Below the pieces are notes generated by a model. The model was not told where the DNA came from, searched no databases, and was given only the letters and a program-made list of their open reading frames with translations. Source: Nostocoides sp. (GTDB lineage Bacteria > Actinomycetota > Actinomycetes > Actinomycetales > Dermatophilaceae). Taken from it: a DNA stretch of 64,000 nucleotides. Every line of letters begins with the position of its first letter. The stretch's first letter is position 1. Positions 38,220 through 46,630 of this stretch are shown in pieces. The translations under genes and the position numbers were made by a program. The DNA is taken from assembly GCA_016716625.1 (NCBI GenBank), contig JADJVJ010000001.1:310001-374000 (forward strand). Direction: 5' to 3'.

Positions 38220-39188
38220 ATGGACATCCTCATCCTCGGCGGGACCGCGATGCTCGGGTATGCCGTCGCCCGGATCGCGCACGCCGATGGCCACGCGGTC
38301 ACCTGTTACGCCAGGGGCACGTCCACCCCGCCACCGGGGGTGCCCCTGGTTCAGGGAGACCGGGACGACGACGACGGACTGCGCTCCCTGGCCACCCGCA
38401 CCTGGGACGCCGTCATCGACGTCGCCCGCCACCCCGGCCAGGTGCGCCGGGCAACCCGCGACCTGAGCGCGACGCACTGGGTCTATGTGTCCTCCGCCAG
38501 CGTCTATGAGATCTTCGATCGGACCGGCCAGGACGAATCGGCGCCAACCCTGCCACCCCTCAGCACCGACGTCATGGCGGACCTCAGCGAGTACGGTCCG
38601 GCAAAGGTGGCCTGCGAGAACGTCATCCGCGAGCAGGTCACCAGCTCCACGATCGTTCGGGCCGGACTGATCGGCGGGTATGGCGATTGGTCGGGCCGCA
38701 GCGGCTACTACCCCTGGCGGTTAGCGCACCCCACCGGCCCTGACGTCCTGGTCCCACCGGACCTGACCTTCCCCACCTCACTGATCGACGTCGAGGACCT
38801 CGCGCGCTGGCTCCTCACCTGCGCCATCCAGCGGATCAGCGGCACCTTCAACGCGAGCGGACCGATTCACGAACTCGGTGAAGTGTTGGCCGCCTCGCGG
38901 GCGGTCGCGCAGAGCGAGGCCAAGATCCGACCCGTCCCGCAGGCCGTCCTCGAGCGGGCCGGCGTGAGTGCCTGGATGGGGCCAGCCTCGCTGCCACTCT
39001 GGGTCGATGACCCAGCGTGGCGCCACTTCGCCACCATGGACACCAGCGCCGCCCGGGAACATGGCCTGGCCGCCCGAGCGCTGCCGGAGACCCTGGCCGC
39101 CGCACTCGACTACGAGCGACACAGGCAAGGTCCCCGGCACGCCGGACTGACGGATGAGGAGGAGCGGGCTTTGCGGGCCCTGCTCTGA
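38220..39188 (+). CDS. NAD-dependent epimerase/dehydratase-like protein
   Basis: This 322-residue protein has a Rossmann fold with 'ILILGGTAMLGYAVARIA' (variant GxxGxxG), 'VYVSSASVYEIF' and a Tyr-X3-Lys pair in 'SEYGPAKVACE', the catalytic residues of extended SDRs. It probably acts on a nucleotide sugar or related alcohol; the substrate is unknown. It is transcribed away from the tRNA terminator and converges on the SIMPL gene with a 2-bp gap. Confidence 0.75.
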   Translation: MDILILGGTAMLGYAVARIAHADGHAVTCYARGTSTPPPGVPLVQGDRDDDDGLRSLATRTWDAVIDVARHPGQVRRATRDLSATHWVYVSSASVYEIFDRTGQDESAPTLPPLSTDVMADLSEYGPAKVACENVIREQVTSSTIVRAGLIGGYGDWSGRSGYYPWRLAHPTGPDVLVPPDLTFPTSLIDVEDLARWLLTCAIQRISGTFNASGPIHELGEVLAASRAVAQSEAKIRPVPQAVLERAGVSAWMGPASLPLWVDDPAWRHFATMDTSAAREHGLAARALPETLAAALDYERHRQGPRHAGLTDEEERALRALL

Positions 39189-39190
39189 GT

Positions 39191-39973
39191 TCAGGCCAGG
39201 GCGTAGGTGACGGTGACAGTCACCGTGTAGTCCTGGGTGCCGGGGGAGATCGGCACCGGCGATGACGCCGTGGCCCCGGCCATGGCCATCTCGCGTCCCG
39301 CCCACACCGGACCGGGGGCGGCATAGGACTGCTCGGTGATGGTCGTCACGACCCCGAGCGAGCGGCCGGCCGCGGCGGCATACGCCTCGGCTTTCGCCTT
39401 CGCGTTGGCCACGGCGGCGGCGCGGGCGCTCGCCAGGACGCCCTCGGGGTCGTCAAGGTCGAGGCCCAGGGAGTTCACCATTGTGGCGTTTCCACCCGCA
39501 GCGGTGGCCGCGTTGATGACCGCGCCCGCCTTGCCGAGGTCGCGGAGGGTCACCCTGAGCGTCTGGACGACCTGGTACCCGCGCGCGATCGGCACTCCCT
39601 TGTCCTGGTAGTCGTACTGCGGCTGAATCGACAGGCCGTTCGTGGCCATGTCTTTGGCGTCGACCCCCGCCTTGCGCAGGGCCGCCTGGACCGCGGCCAT
39701 GGTCGAGTTCGCGGAGGCCAGCGCGTCGGCGACGGCGTCCTTGGTCACCATGACGCCGAGGTCGAGGCGCAGGGTGTCCGGGGTGCCGGTGGCGCTGGCC
39801 GTGCCGACGACGGTGACCCCTTGGGTCGCCACCGGGTCACCGGCCGGGGAGTTCAGCGGCGCGGCTTGGGCGCGGGAGCCCCCGAGGGCCGTCGCTGCGA
39901 GGAGGCCCACGAGCAGGGCGATGGCCGCAACGGCGGCGATGAGGAGCGTACGCAGGGGCGTGGTGTTCGTCAT
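39191..39973 (-). CDS. Secreted SIMPL-domain (DUF541) protein
   Basis: This 260-residue protein has an N-terminal signal or membrane anchor (about 8-37) followed by a SIMPL domain ('VTVVGTASATGTPDTLRLDL', 'VVQTLRVTLRDLGKAGAVIN', 'YTVTVTVTYALA'). SIMPL proteins are periplasmic or surface proteins, some tied to oxidative stress. It follows the ferredoxin gene by 43 bp on the same strand and may be expressed with the redox operon, but it has room for its own start. Confidence 0.82.
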   Translation of the reverse strand: MTNTTPLRTLLIAAVAAIALLVGLLAATALGGSRAQAAPLNSPAGDPVATQGVTVVGTASATGTPDTLRLDLGVMVTKDAVADALASANSTMAAVQAALRKAGVDAKDMATNGLSIQPQYDYQDKGVPIARGYQVVQTLRVTLRDLGKAGAVINAATAAGGNATMVNSLGLDLDDPEGVLASARAAAVANAKAKAEAYAAAAGRSLGVVTTITEQSYAAPGPVWAGREMAMAGATASSPVPISPGTQDYTVTVTVTYALA

Positions 39974-40016
39974 ACGCCTTGGACGGTATGGCGGGCGCCT
40001 CGGTTCCCTGGCTTGC

Positions 40017-40238
40017 TCAGCTCGCGCGGTGCTCCACCAGGTGCAACGCCCGTCGGGGGCAGGCCTGCGCGGCCTCGCGTGCTCGCTGGAGGAGTTCGGG
40101 AGGAACCTCTCCGAGAACGTGCGGGTACCCCCAGGGGTCGACGTGGATCCGTTCGGGAAGGAGTTCGGCGCACAGACCGCGGGCGGTGCACTGCGGCCAG
40201 TCGACGCGGAGAGCAACCCTCGGCTGTCGCTGGCTCAT
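40017..40238 (-). CDS. Small ferredoxin
   Basis: This 73-residue protein has 'DWPQCTARGLCAELLPE' and a late 'AQACPRRAL', giving a Cys-X5-Cys...Cys-Pro pattern typical of actinobacterial 3Fe-4S ferredoxins (SoyB/FdxD type). It carries single electrons in the cytoplasm. It is the last gene of the coupled redox operon; its ATG overlaps the NuoF-like stop by 4 bp, so that protein is the likely electron partner. Confidence 0.82.
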   Translation of the reverse strand: MSQRQPRVALRVDWPQCTARGLCAELLPERIHVDPWGYPHVLGEVPPELLQRAREAAQACPRRALHLVEHRAS

Positions 40239-41500
40239 AGCTGATCCCATCCCTCGGGTGCGTCCATGAGAGTCAGCAGTGAACGGACCAAGCGGACCAC
40301 GCCGTCCGGGTGCGTGCACGCTCCCCGACCGGCGACGAGCCCACAGAATCGTTCGACCTCGCCGCGGGCCGGCCCGCTCCGGCCGGGATCCGCGACGAGG
40401 CCGGTCATGGCGCGGGCGAGGGCGGGCAGTCCGTTGACACACGGACCGCACCTGCCGGCCGACTCGCCCGCGAGGTAGTCGACGATGGTCGCGGTCACGC
40501 CCTCGGGGCAGGAGCCAGCGTAGGGGGCCACGACTCCTGCCCCTAGGGCGAGACCGCGGGCCTCGACATCGGGACGGCTCACCCGGGCGCCGGCCAACTG
40601 CCCAGGGCGTGCCCAGGTGCCGTGGAACCCCCCGAGCAGGACGGGAGAGCGAAGGTCCTCCGCGTCGAGGACCGTGGACAACGGGGCCCCGGTCGGTACC
40701 TCGACCACCAGGGGATAGCGCTCTATGAGTCGGTCGTCGGTCATTCGGTTCACCGTGAGCAGCGTTGTGCCCAGGGATGAGTCCTGGCCGACGGCGGCAT
40801 ACTCCGACAGGCCGACATGGCACAGGGCGGCCACCTGCGCGTAGGTTTCGGCGTTGGACAGCAGGGTGGGCCGGCCACGAACCCCGCGTACCGCCTCCGG
40901 GACCCAGGCCGTCACGGGCAGGCCGACTCGTCCGGCGATGTGCTCCAGGACGGCCTGCGCCTGACCCGAGACGAACCTCGCCCCAACCTCGTGGTGCCGC
41001 CAGGTGACGCGCTCACCCCCTCGCTGCCGTCGCTCGGCGAGGGCAGCCGTCACGGCCGTCCCGCTGCCGGGCCGCTCCGTCGGGGTCATCACGTGGATCT
41101 CGCGGGCGCCGAGGGCACGCGCGGCAAGCACCGCGCCGTCGAGGACGAGGTGCGGGGCCGTGAGGATCAGCGCGGTGTCTTTTGCGCTCGCCGGCTCGCC
41201 CTCGGCCGCATTGACCACGATCACCGGTGCCCGGCCGAGCCGCCGGTTGGCGAGGACGGTGGTGAGCTTGCGAGCGAACGGGAATCCCGCCCCGCCGCGT
41301 CCGCGCAGTTCGGCCGCCGCGGTGAGCTCCACCAGGGCCTGGGTCGACAACGCGGGAAGCGGCCCCCACTGCGCCTCGTGGACGGCCAACTCCGGCCCCC
41401 GACCCACCGTGCTCAAGAGGAGTGGCCCCGGAGCGATCATCACCTCGAGAGCGGGGCGCGGGGTGGCCAGGGCCGACCGCGGCTGGGTCATCAGGCTCAC
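40235..41500 (-). CDS. NuoF-like flavin/iron-sulfur NADH dehydrogenase subunit
   Basis: This 421-residue protein resembles the NADH- and FMN-binding NuoF subunit. It has the FMN-loop 'RGRGGAGFPFARKL', the 'VVNAAEGEPASAKD' region and, near the C-terminus, cysteines in 'RCGPCVNGL' and 'RGACTHPDGV' for an iron-sulfur cluster, with 'SCPEGV' before. It likely oxidises NAD(P)H and passes electrons to the adjacent ferredoxin or the membrane cytochrome. The rest of complex I is absent here. The GTG at 41500 overlaps the upstream stop by 4 bp. Confidence 0.8.
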   Translation of the reverse strand: MSLMTQPRSALATPRPALEVMIAPGPLLLSTVGRGPELAVHEAQWGPLPALSTQALVELTAAAELRGRGGAGFPFARKLTTVLANRRLGRAPVIVVNAAEGEPASAKDTALILTAPHLVLDGAVLAARALGAREIHVMTPTERPGSGTAVTAALAERRQRGGERVTWRHHEVGARFVSGQAQAVLEHIAGRVGLPVTAWVPEAVRGVRGRPTLLSNAETYAQVAALCHVGLSEYAAVGQDSSLGTTLLTVNRMTDDRLIERYPLVVEVPTGAPLSTVLDAEDLRSPVLLGGFHGTWARPGQLAGARVSRPDVEARGLALGAGVVAPYAGSCPEGVTATIVDYLAGESAGRCGPCVNGLPALARAMTGLVADPGRSGPARGEVERFCGLVAGRGACTHPDGVVRLVRSLLTLMDAPEGWDQL

Positions 41501-42060
41501 GGCCAGCCCCCGATGCTGCGCCGTTGCCACCAGCCCGCAACGCCCAACCCGAGCCGCCCGAGAGCACCTGCCCCGACCATGGAGACGCAGACCAGGGTGA
41601 GCGAGACCATCCAGTCACGACGGGAGTCGCTGCCGATCCCGAGGCCGTGAACGACGGAGACGGCCCACGCGGCATACGCCAGAAGGTGAACGACGAACCA
41701 GAGGCGCGGTGAGATCCGGTCACGCAGCAGCGAGGTGATGACGACGGCGATGAGGAGGTCCAGGGCCAGAGCGCCGAGCCCGAGCCACAGCGGCTTGTAG
41801 GTCCCACCGAAGGGCACCAAGGCCTGCCACCACCGGATGTCGACGTACTCGTCGACGACCGCGGTGACGATGTGCACGAGCAGGAGTGCCACGCTCAGTC
41901 CGGCGAGTGCCCGGTGCAGACCCTGGGTCACGAACCGGGGCCAGCGGGCCGAGAACTGCCGCCCGGTGGCGAGGATTCCGAGCACGGTCGTCATCGACAG
42001 CAGGCCGAGCAGGACGACGCCGGTGCCGCGGTTGAGGTACCACATGAACGGGGAGGTCAT
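41497..42060 (-). CDS. Ferric reductase-like heme membrane protein
   Basis: This 187-residue protein has five or so membrane segments with spaced histidines ('LHRALAGLSVALLLVHIVTA' and 'LWFVVHLLAYAAWAVSVVHG'), the pattern of ferric reductase-like cytochrome b domains that bind two hemes. It has no flavin or NAD domain of its own. It is coupled by 4-bp overlaps to apbE before and the NuoF-like gene after, so it is the probable transmembrane electron wire of the operon. Confidence 0.82.
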   Translation of the reverse strand: MTSPFMWYLNRGTGVVLLGLLSMTTVLGILATGRQFSARWPRFVTQGLHRALAGLSVALLLVHIVTAVVDEYVDIRWWQALVPFGGTYKPLWLGLGALALDLLIAVVITSLLRDRISPRLWFVVHLLAYAAWAVSVVHGLGIGSDSRRDWMVSLTLVCVSMVGAGALGRLGLGVAGWWQRRSIGGWP

Positions 42061-42980
42061 GCCGCTACCTGCCCGAAAGCCTTGTCCCACAAGGGAGTTG
42101 TCGTCACCACGCCGTCGTGGGAGACCAGCCGCGCGGCCACGGACCGCTGGACCAGCCACCCGAGCGCGGCCTTGCCGAGGATGAGGGCGGTCGTCGACGC
42201 CGTGTTGGCGCCCACCGCGGTATGGCCGTATGCCGTCACGGTGCGCCACGGTCCGGCGGCGGGTTCGCCGGTGCGCGGGTCGATGATGTGGTGCCACCGA
42301 CGGCCGTCGCGGTGCCACTGGCGAGCCGCAATGCTCGAGGTTGCCAACGCTCCCTGGGTGAGGCTGATCCGGTACACCTGGTCGCCGGACAGGCCCGCCT
42401 CGGTGTCGGCCACCGCGACGGCATACGGAGCGGCTGCGCGGGCCGCGGTGATCCGCAGGTCACCCCCAACGCTCACCAGGAACGCACGACCGAGCTCGGC
42501 CTCCAAACTGGCCGCGATGAGGTCTGCGGCGAAGGCCTTCCCGGTGGCTCCGAGGTCGAGCAGCGTGCGGGCGGGTAGCCGCAGGGTGCCCTCACCGAGG
42601 ACCACTGCGCGCCATGACGAAGTACGAACCGGCAGATCGACCGCGGCACTGGACGTGGTGGGCACCCGGGTGAAGGTCCGGTCATAGCCGGCGGCGACGA
42701 GCTGGCTGCCCATCGTCGGGTCGAGTAGCCCCTCGGACTCCTCGGCGGCCTCGAGGGCGACCCGGACGGCAGCATGCAAGAGGGGCGACACCGGGACGTC
42801 CTCGCCGGAGCGCCGGTGCAGCGTCATGAGTTCGCTGTCTGATCGGAACCGGCTGTAGGTCTTGTCGACGGTCTCGAGGACGTCGGCCGCGATCCGGGTC
42901 GCGTCGACGAGGGTGTCAGCGTCCCCACAGAGGTAGACGTAGGTGCCGAGGGCGCGCCACGACGTCGCGGTCCGGCTCAT
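42057..42980 (-). CDS. apbE: FAD:protein FMN transferase (ApbE family)
   Basis: This 307-residue protein belongs to the ApbE flavin transferases, which attach FMN covalently to a Thr or Ser of a partner protein from FAD with Mg2+. It has 'SEGLLDPTMGSQLVAAGYD', 'TLLDLGATGKAFAADLI', 'FLVSVGGDLRI', 'WHHIIDPRTGEPA' and 'ANTASTTALILG'. No lipoprotein signal is seen. It sits in the redox operon, yet no neighbour shows an FMN-binding target motif. It is coupled by 4-bp overlaps on both sides. Confidence 0.9.
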   Translation of the reverse strand: MSRTATSWRALGTYVYLCGDADTLVDATRIAADVLETVDKTYSRFRSDSELMTLHRRSGEDVPVSPLLHAAVRVALEAAEESEGLLDPTMGSQLVAAGYDRTFTRVPTTSSAAVDLPVRTSSWRAVVLGEGTLRLPARTLLDLGATGKAFAADLIAASLEAELGRAFLVSVGGDLRITAARAAAPYAVAVADTEAGLSGDQVYRISLTQGALATSSIAARQWHRDGRRWHHIIDPRTGEPAAGPWRTVTAYGHTAVGANTASTTALILGKAALGWLVQRSVAARLVSHDGVVTTTPLWDKAFGQVAA

Positions 42981-43402
42981 GACCCGGTGCTCGGAGCGGG
43001 GGGTGGCGGGGGAGCCGGGGGGGCGGGACGGCTGACGGGTCGGGTTCCAGCGGGGGAGGCCGGTGAACGGGGAGCGCGGGCGGCCGGTACACCGCCAACC
43101 CGGGCCACACCGGGACCAGCCGCGACGACGAAAACAGGGGCCCCGATGACCGTTCGGCTTGGCCTGGCAACATGCACGAGCACCGGGTGCGCGGCGGCCC
43201 AGGCATCGAGTTCGGCCTGCCGCTGCTTCGCATGCGCGGCAGCGTCGGCTGCCTTGGCGGCGGCGTCCTCAGCTGATGCCTGCGCGGCGAGTGCCGTTAC
43301 GCCCCCGGTGGCGGCCGCACTGACGAAGGCCGCGCCCGCGGTGAGTGCCCGAAGGCCGCGGCTGGAAAGGTCGCGCTGTCGCGGTGTGAGCAGGGAAGAC
43401 AT
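42977..43402 (-). CDS. Small membrane-anchored Pro-rich protein, first gene of the redox operon
   Basis: This 141-residue protein has one membrane segment (about 18-38), an Ala/Lys-rich helical stretch ('AEDAAAKAADAAAHAKQRQ'), and a Pro/Ala-rich C-terminal tail that ends in Ser-Thr-Gly-Ser. I do not recognise a family and see no flavin-attachment motif. It is the promoter-proximal gene of the operon and overlaps apbE by 4 bp. The ATG at 43402 is used; a GTG at 43408 is possible. Confidence 0.6.
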   Translation of the reverse strand: MSSLLTPRQRDLSSRGLRALTAGAAFVSAAATGGVTALAAQASAEDAAAKAADAAAHAKQRQAELDAWAAAHPVLVHVARPSRTVIGAPVFVVAAGPGVARVGGVPAARAPRSPASPAGTRPVSRPAPPAPPPPPAPSTGS

Positions 43403-43435
43403 GGCCACATGCTCAGGGCGGGCGTCACAAGGCGT

Positions 43436-43497
43436 CTTCAGGCTTCTCTCAAGCCGCGATCAAGAGGTTCCCGATCCCTTGAGGCCGGGTTGAGGAC
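43436..43497. promoter_or_regulatory. Phased 11-bp repeats in the divergent redox-operon control region
   Basis: TCAGG at 43438, TCAAG at 43449 and TCAAG at 43460 are exactly 11 bp apart. On the other strand, TTGAGG occurs at 43479-43484 and 43490-43495, again 11 bp apart. Tandem half-sites with one-turn spacing are typical of OmpR-type regulator sites. The OmpR-type system at 44030-46018 is the likely binder (inference). The 188-bp spacer holds no other gene. Confidence 0.6.
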
Positions 43498-43590
43498 GGG
43501 CGGAGGAGAGGTTGACGGGATGCGCGGGAGCCTGGAACCCGCCAGACGCCGTGATCTTCACGGCACCCTGCCCGTGAACGAGGAGTTCTC

Positions 43591-44022
43591 ATGTCTCTTG
43601 CCAAACCGATTCTTCTGGGTGGGGTCGTCGGCTGCGCCCTGAGTGTCGCCGTGTACGCTTCCGCGGCCTCACCGACCGTGAGCAGCCCGGTCCCCGGGGC
43701 GACGCAACCAGCGCCGTCACCGACACAGACTGTGTTCGACGACTGCGTCGAGCCGGCCACCCTCGTCGAGGGCAGCTGCGTGACGACGGTCCCGGGCCCC
43801 ACCGTGACCGTTGTGCCCGAGCCACAGCCGGAGCCTGAGCCGGGGACCACCGACCCGACGCAGCCGCCCACCTCGACCCCGCCGCCGAGCACGCCCCCCA
43901 CGGAGCACTGGGACGACGATGACGACGACGAGGACGAGGACCACGACGAGGACGAGAGCGACGACGAGGACCAGGGTGAGGACCACTCGGAGGACCACGG
44001 CGACGAACCGGGCGAGGACTGA
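43591..44022 (+). CDS. Secreted Asp/Glu-rich protein
   Basis: This 143-residue protein has a signal peptide (about 1-26), a short domain with two cysteines ('FDDCVEPATLVEGSCV'), a Pro/Thr-rich linker and a C-terminal tail of about 35 residues that is almost all Asp, Glu and His. The tail could bind divalent cations or heme iron. GAGGAG upstream is a good ribosome site. It is divergent from the redox operon across the phased repeats and converges on the kinase gene. The function is unknown. Confidence 0.65.
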   Translation: MSLAKPILLGGVVGCALSVAVYASAASPTVSSPVPGATQPAPSPTQTVFDDCVEPATLVEGSCVTTVPGPTVTVVPEPQPEPEPGTTDPTQPPTSTPPPSTPPTEHWDDDDDDEDEDHDEDESDDEDQGEDHSEDHGDEPGED

Positions 44023-44029
44023 GAGCAGG

Positions 44030-45319
44030 TCACACCGCTCGGGGGATGCTGACCGTCACCGACAGTCCCCCGAGTTCGGCCGGTCCGATCCGGACCTCAC
44101 CACCGGCGGATGCGGCGAGCCGCCGGACGATGTCCAGCCCCAGCCCGGTCGACCCGCCGCCGCTTTCACCGCGCCCTCCGTATGCCGTCATGCCGGGGCC
44201 GCCGTCGCTGACGTCGAACCAACCGCGGGCGGCGTCCGAGCCGACGGTGAGGACCGCGGGCGCGCCGTCCGGGGTGTGGCTGAAGTAGTTGTCCATGAGC
44301 GTGTCGACACACTCCTGGACATCCTTGGCCGACAGGGTCACCAGAATCGGCGCGCCCTGCGCCGCCGGCAGCACCAGGCTGAGGGCTCGGCCTTGGTCTT
44401 CGGCGAGCGCTCCCCAGAACCGGGCCCGTTCGCTTACGATGGCTCCCAGGTCGCCCGGTGTCGGCAGCGCATCCCGCAGTGGTCGGCGGGCCTCGCGGAC
44501 GACCTCGTCGACACTGTGGTGGAGTTCGTCGACGAGCCGGTCTATCCGGTCGGCGGCCTCCCGGTCGGTCAATTGGTCGGTCGCGAGCCGCAGCGCCGTT
44601 ACGGGGGTCCGCAGCCGGTGACCGAGGTCGGCGACCCGCTCGCGTTCGGCCACGAGCAGGCTGTCGATGCGATCGGCGAGCCGGTTGAGCGTCTTGGCCA
44701 CCTCGACCGTTTCCTCCGGACCGCTGGGGGTGGCGCGTGCGCTGAGGTCACCGGCAGACAACCGGTGGGCCACCTCGCCCAGGTCAGTGACGGGAGTGCT
44801 GACCCGGCGGCCGAGCTCACGGGCCATGAGAACGGCCACCCCGACGAGCACGACCCCGAGGCTGATCAGGGCACCCCAACCGGCGAGCACCCCGGAGCGG
44901 ACCTCGGCTTCGGCCACCGTGGCCACCACGATGTCGACGTAGTCTCCCGAAGCGACCGGGACGATGGCGTCAATCCCGTGGTCTTGGGCCACCGTGGTCG
45001 CGGTGAGCGAGGCCCTCGCCTGGTCGACGGCCGCAGAAGTGTCCGCCGCGAGCCGGCCCTGGGCGCCGATCATCCGGCCGTCGGAGGCGATGACGACGAC
45101 CGGTGGCCCCGCCACGGCAAGGGTCTCGATGGCTCGCCCGAGGGCGGCCGGGTCCTCGACGGTCCCGAGCAGGGCTGCCACGCTCTGGGCCTGGTCCCGG
45201 GCCCTGGCCGAGGCTCGGTCCTCGGCCACGGTGACCAGGAGCGCGCAGAGCGGGACGACGAAGGCGACCACGAGGGCGGAACTCGTCGCCGCGACGAGCA
45301 TCGTGATCCGCCGGCGCAC
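44030..45319 (-). CDS. OmpR-partner sensor histidine kinase
   Basis: This 429-residue membrane kinase has two membrane segments (about 8-30 and 148-168), an extracytoplasmic sensor, a HAMP domain ('ELGRRVSTPVTDLGEVAHRL'), a HisKA domain with the phosphorylated His near residue 234 in 'DLGHRLRTPVTAL', and a HATPase domain ('DNYFSHTPDGAP', 'DGGPGM', 'STGLGLDIVRRLA'). The GTG start directly follows the stop of the response regulator, so the pair is cotranscribed. Its place beside the redox operon suggests it senses a redox or metal signal. Confidence 0.9.
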   Translation of the reverse strand: MRRRITMLVAATSSALVVAFVVPLCALLVTVAEDRASARARDQAQSVAALLGTVEDPAALGRAIETLAVAGPPVVVIASDGRMIGAQGRLAADTSAAVDQARASLTATTVAQDHGIDAIVPVASGDYVDIVVATVAEAEVRSGVLAGWGALISLGVVLVGVAVLMARELGRRVSTPVTDLGEVAHRLSAGDLSARATPSGPEETVEVAKTLNRLADRIDSLLVAERERVADLGHRLRTPVTALRLATDQLTDREAADRIDRLVDELHHSVDEVVREARRPLRDALPTPGDLGAIVSERARFWGALAEDQGRALSLVLPAAQGAPILVTLSAKDVQECVDTLMDNYFSHTPDGAPAVLTVGSDAARGWFDVSDGGPGMTAYGGRGESGGGSTGLGLDIVRRLAASAGGEVRIGPAELGGLSVTVSIPRAV

Positions 45320-46018
45320 CTAGTCCCCCGTGCGGGCGGAGGTCGGGTCGACGAGGCGGACTCCGACGTGGCGGACCGAGTGCAGATATACCGGCGCGGA
45401 CGCGGTCTCACCGAGCTTGCGCCGCAACCAGGAGATGTGCACGTCGACGGTGTGCTCCCCTCCGCCATAGATCTGCTTCCACACCTCGGAGAGGATCTCC
45501 TTCTTGCTCACGACCTCGCCGACGCGGCGCGCCAGGTAGTGCAGCAGGTCGAACTCGAGCCGGGCAAGTTCGAGGGGTTCGCCGCGCAGCGTGACGGTCC
45601 GTGCCGCCGGGTCGATGGCCAGTTCGCCGACGGTGAGTCCCGGGTCCCCGAGCGGCGTGGCGGCCCGGCGCAGCACGGCGCGGATGCGGGCGACGAGCTG
45701 CTCGACGGTGAACGGCTTGACGACGTAGTCGTCGGCGCCGGACTCCAAGGCCCGCACGACCTGCCGGTCGTCGTCCTGTGCGGTCACCACGATCACCGGC
45801 ACCTCACTCACCGCGCGCAGCATGGTGAGGATCGACTGGCCGTCGAGGTCCGGCAAACCGAGATCGAGCAGAACGATGTCCGGGGCGTCATCGACCGCCT
45901 GGCGCAGACCGTCGAGTCCGTTTGGGGCGCTCGACGCCGCCAGCCCTCGGTCGCTCAGCGATCGGACCAGGAGGCTGCGGATCGAGGGGTCATCCTCGAT
46001 GACGAGCACATGCGTCAC
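45320..46018 (-). CDS. OmpR-family response regulator
   Basis: This 232-residue protein has a receiver domain ('VLVIEDDPS', phospho-acceptor Asp52 in 'IVLLDLGLP', 'VVTAQDD', Lys in 'DDYVVKPF') and a winged helix ('LTVGELAIDPAARTVTLRGE', 'HTVDVHISWLRRKLGE'). It precedes its kinase on the same transcript. OmpR-type proteins bind tandem half-sites 10-11 bp apart, as seen upstream of the redox operon. The GTG at 46018 is the only reasonable start. Confidence 0.92.
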   Translation of the reverse strand: MTHVLVIEDDPSIRSLLVRSLSDRGLAASSAPNGLDGLRQAVDDAPDIVLLDLGLPDLDGQSILTMLRAVSEVPVIVVTAQDDDRQVVRALESGADDYVVKPFTVEQLVARIRAVLRRAATPLGDPGLTVGELAIDPAARTVTLRGEPLELARLEFDLLHYLARRVGEVVSKKEILSEVWKQIYGGGEHTVDVHISWLRRKLGETASAPVYLHSVRHVGVRLVDPTSARTGD

Positions 46019-46077
46019 GATGGCTACGCTACGCGACCCCCCTCGGCCGCCCAGGCCCCCGTGCGAGGATGGCCGGT

Positions 46078-46614
46078 ATGACGAGGGCGCGGGTCGCGGC
46101 GGCACTCACCTGGCTCCTCGCCGTTGCGCTCATCTCGGGAGTCACCTGGATCGTGGTGAGCCGGGTGGGCAGCAGCGTCGGCCCGGGCAGCGCCTTGAGC
46201 AACCCGGCGATCGTGCCCGGAGGCGACGTCATCCCGATTACTTCGCTGCCGTCGACCTCTCCTACCCTCACCCCGTCGCCGTCACCGTCCGCCTCACCGA
46301 GCCGCACTGTACCCAGCGCTACGCCCAGCACGGCGCCACCGGTGCGACCGACCACTGCCAAGCCTCCGCCCGCTCCCGCCACCACCAAACCCGCGCCGAG
46401 GTCGACGACGCGAACCTTCGTCAGCGACGCGGGGTCGGTCCAGGTGACCTGCACTGCCAGCACGCTGCGCGTGGACGCCATCCGTCCACGGGACGGCTGG
46501 GAGTTCCATCAGGAGCGTGAAGGCGGCCACGTCGAGGTGAAGTTCACCCACGAGGAGGACGAGGTCGAAGTCACGGTGGGCTGCGTCTCCGGGGTTCCGA
46601 CGCAGGGCGGCTGA
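46078..46614 (+). CDS. Secreted or membrane-anchored protein of unknown function
   Basis: This 178-residue protein has one N-terminal membrane segment (about 7-28), a Ser/Thr/Pro-rich linker (about 60-115) and a small C-terminal domain with two cysteines ('SVQVTCTASTLRVDAI' and 'EVTVGCVSG'). It resembles other short actinobacterial envelope proteins, but I do not recognise it. It is divergent from the response regulator gene with about 60 bp between starts and may be controlled with it. An upstream ATG at 46069 is possible. Confidence 0.6.
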   Translation: MTRARVAAALTWLLAVALISGVTWIVVSRVGSSVGPGSALSNPAIVPGGDVIPITSLPSTSPTLTPSPSPSASPSRTVPSATPSTAPPVRPTTAKPPPAPATTKPAPRSTTRTFVSDAGSVQVTCTASTLRVDAIRPRDGWEFHQEREGGHVEVKFTHEEDEVEVTVGCVSGVPTQGG

Positions 46615-46630
46615 CGACCTCAGCCAGCGG

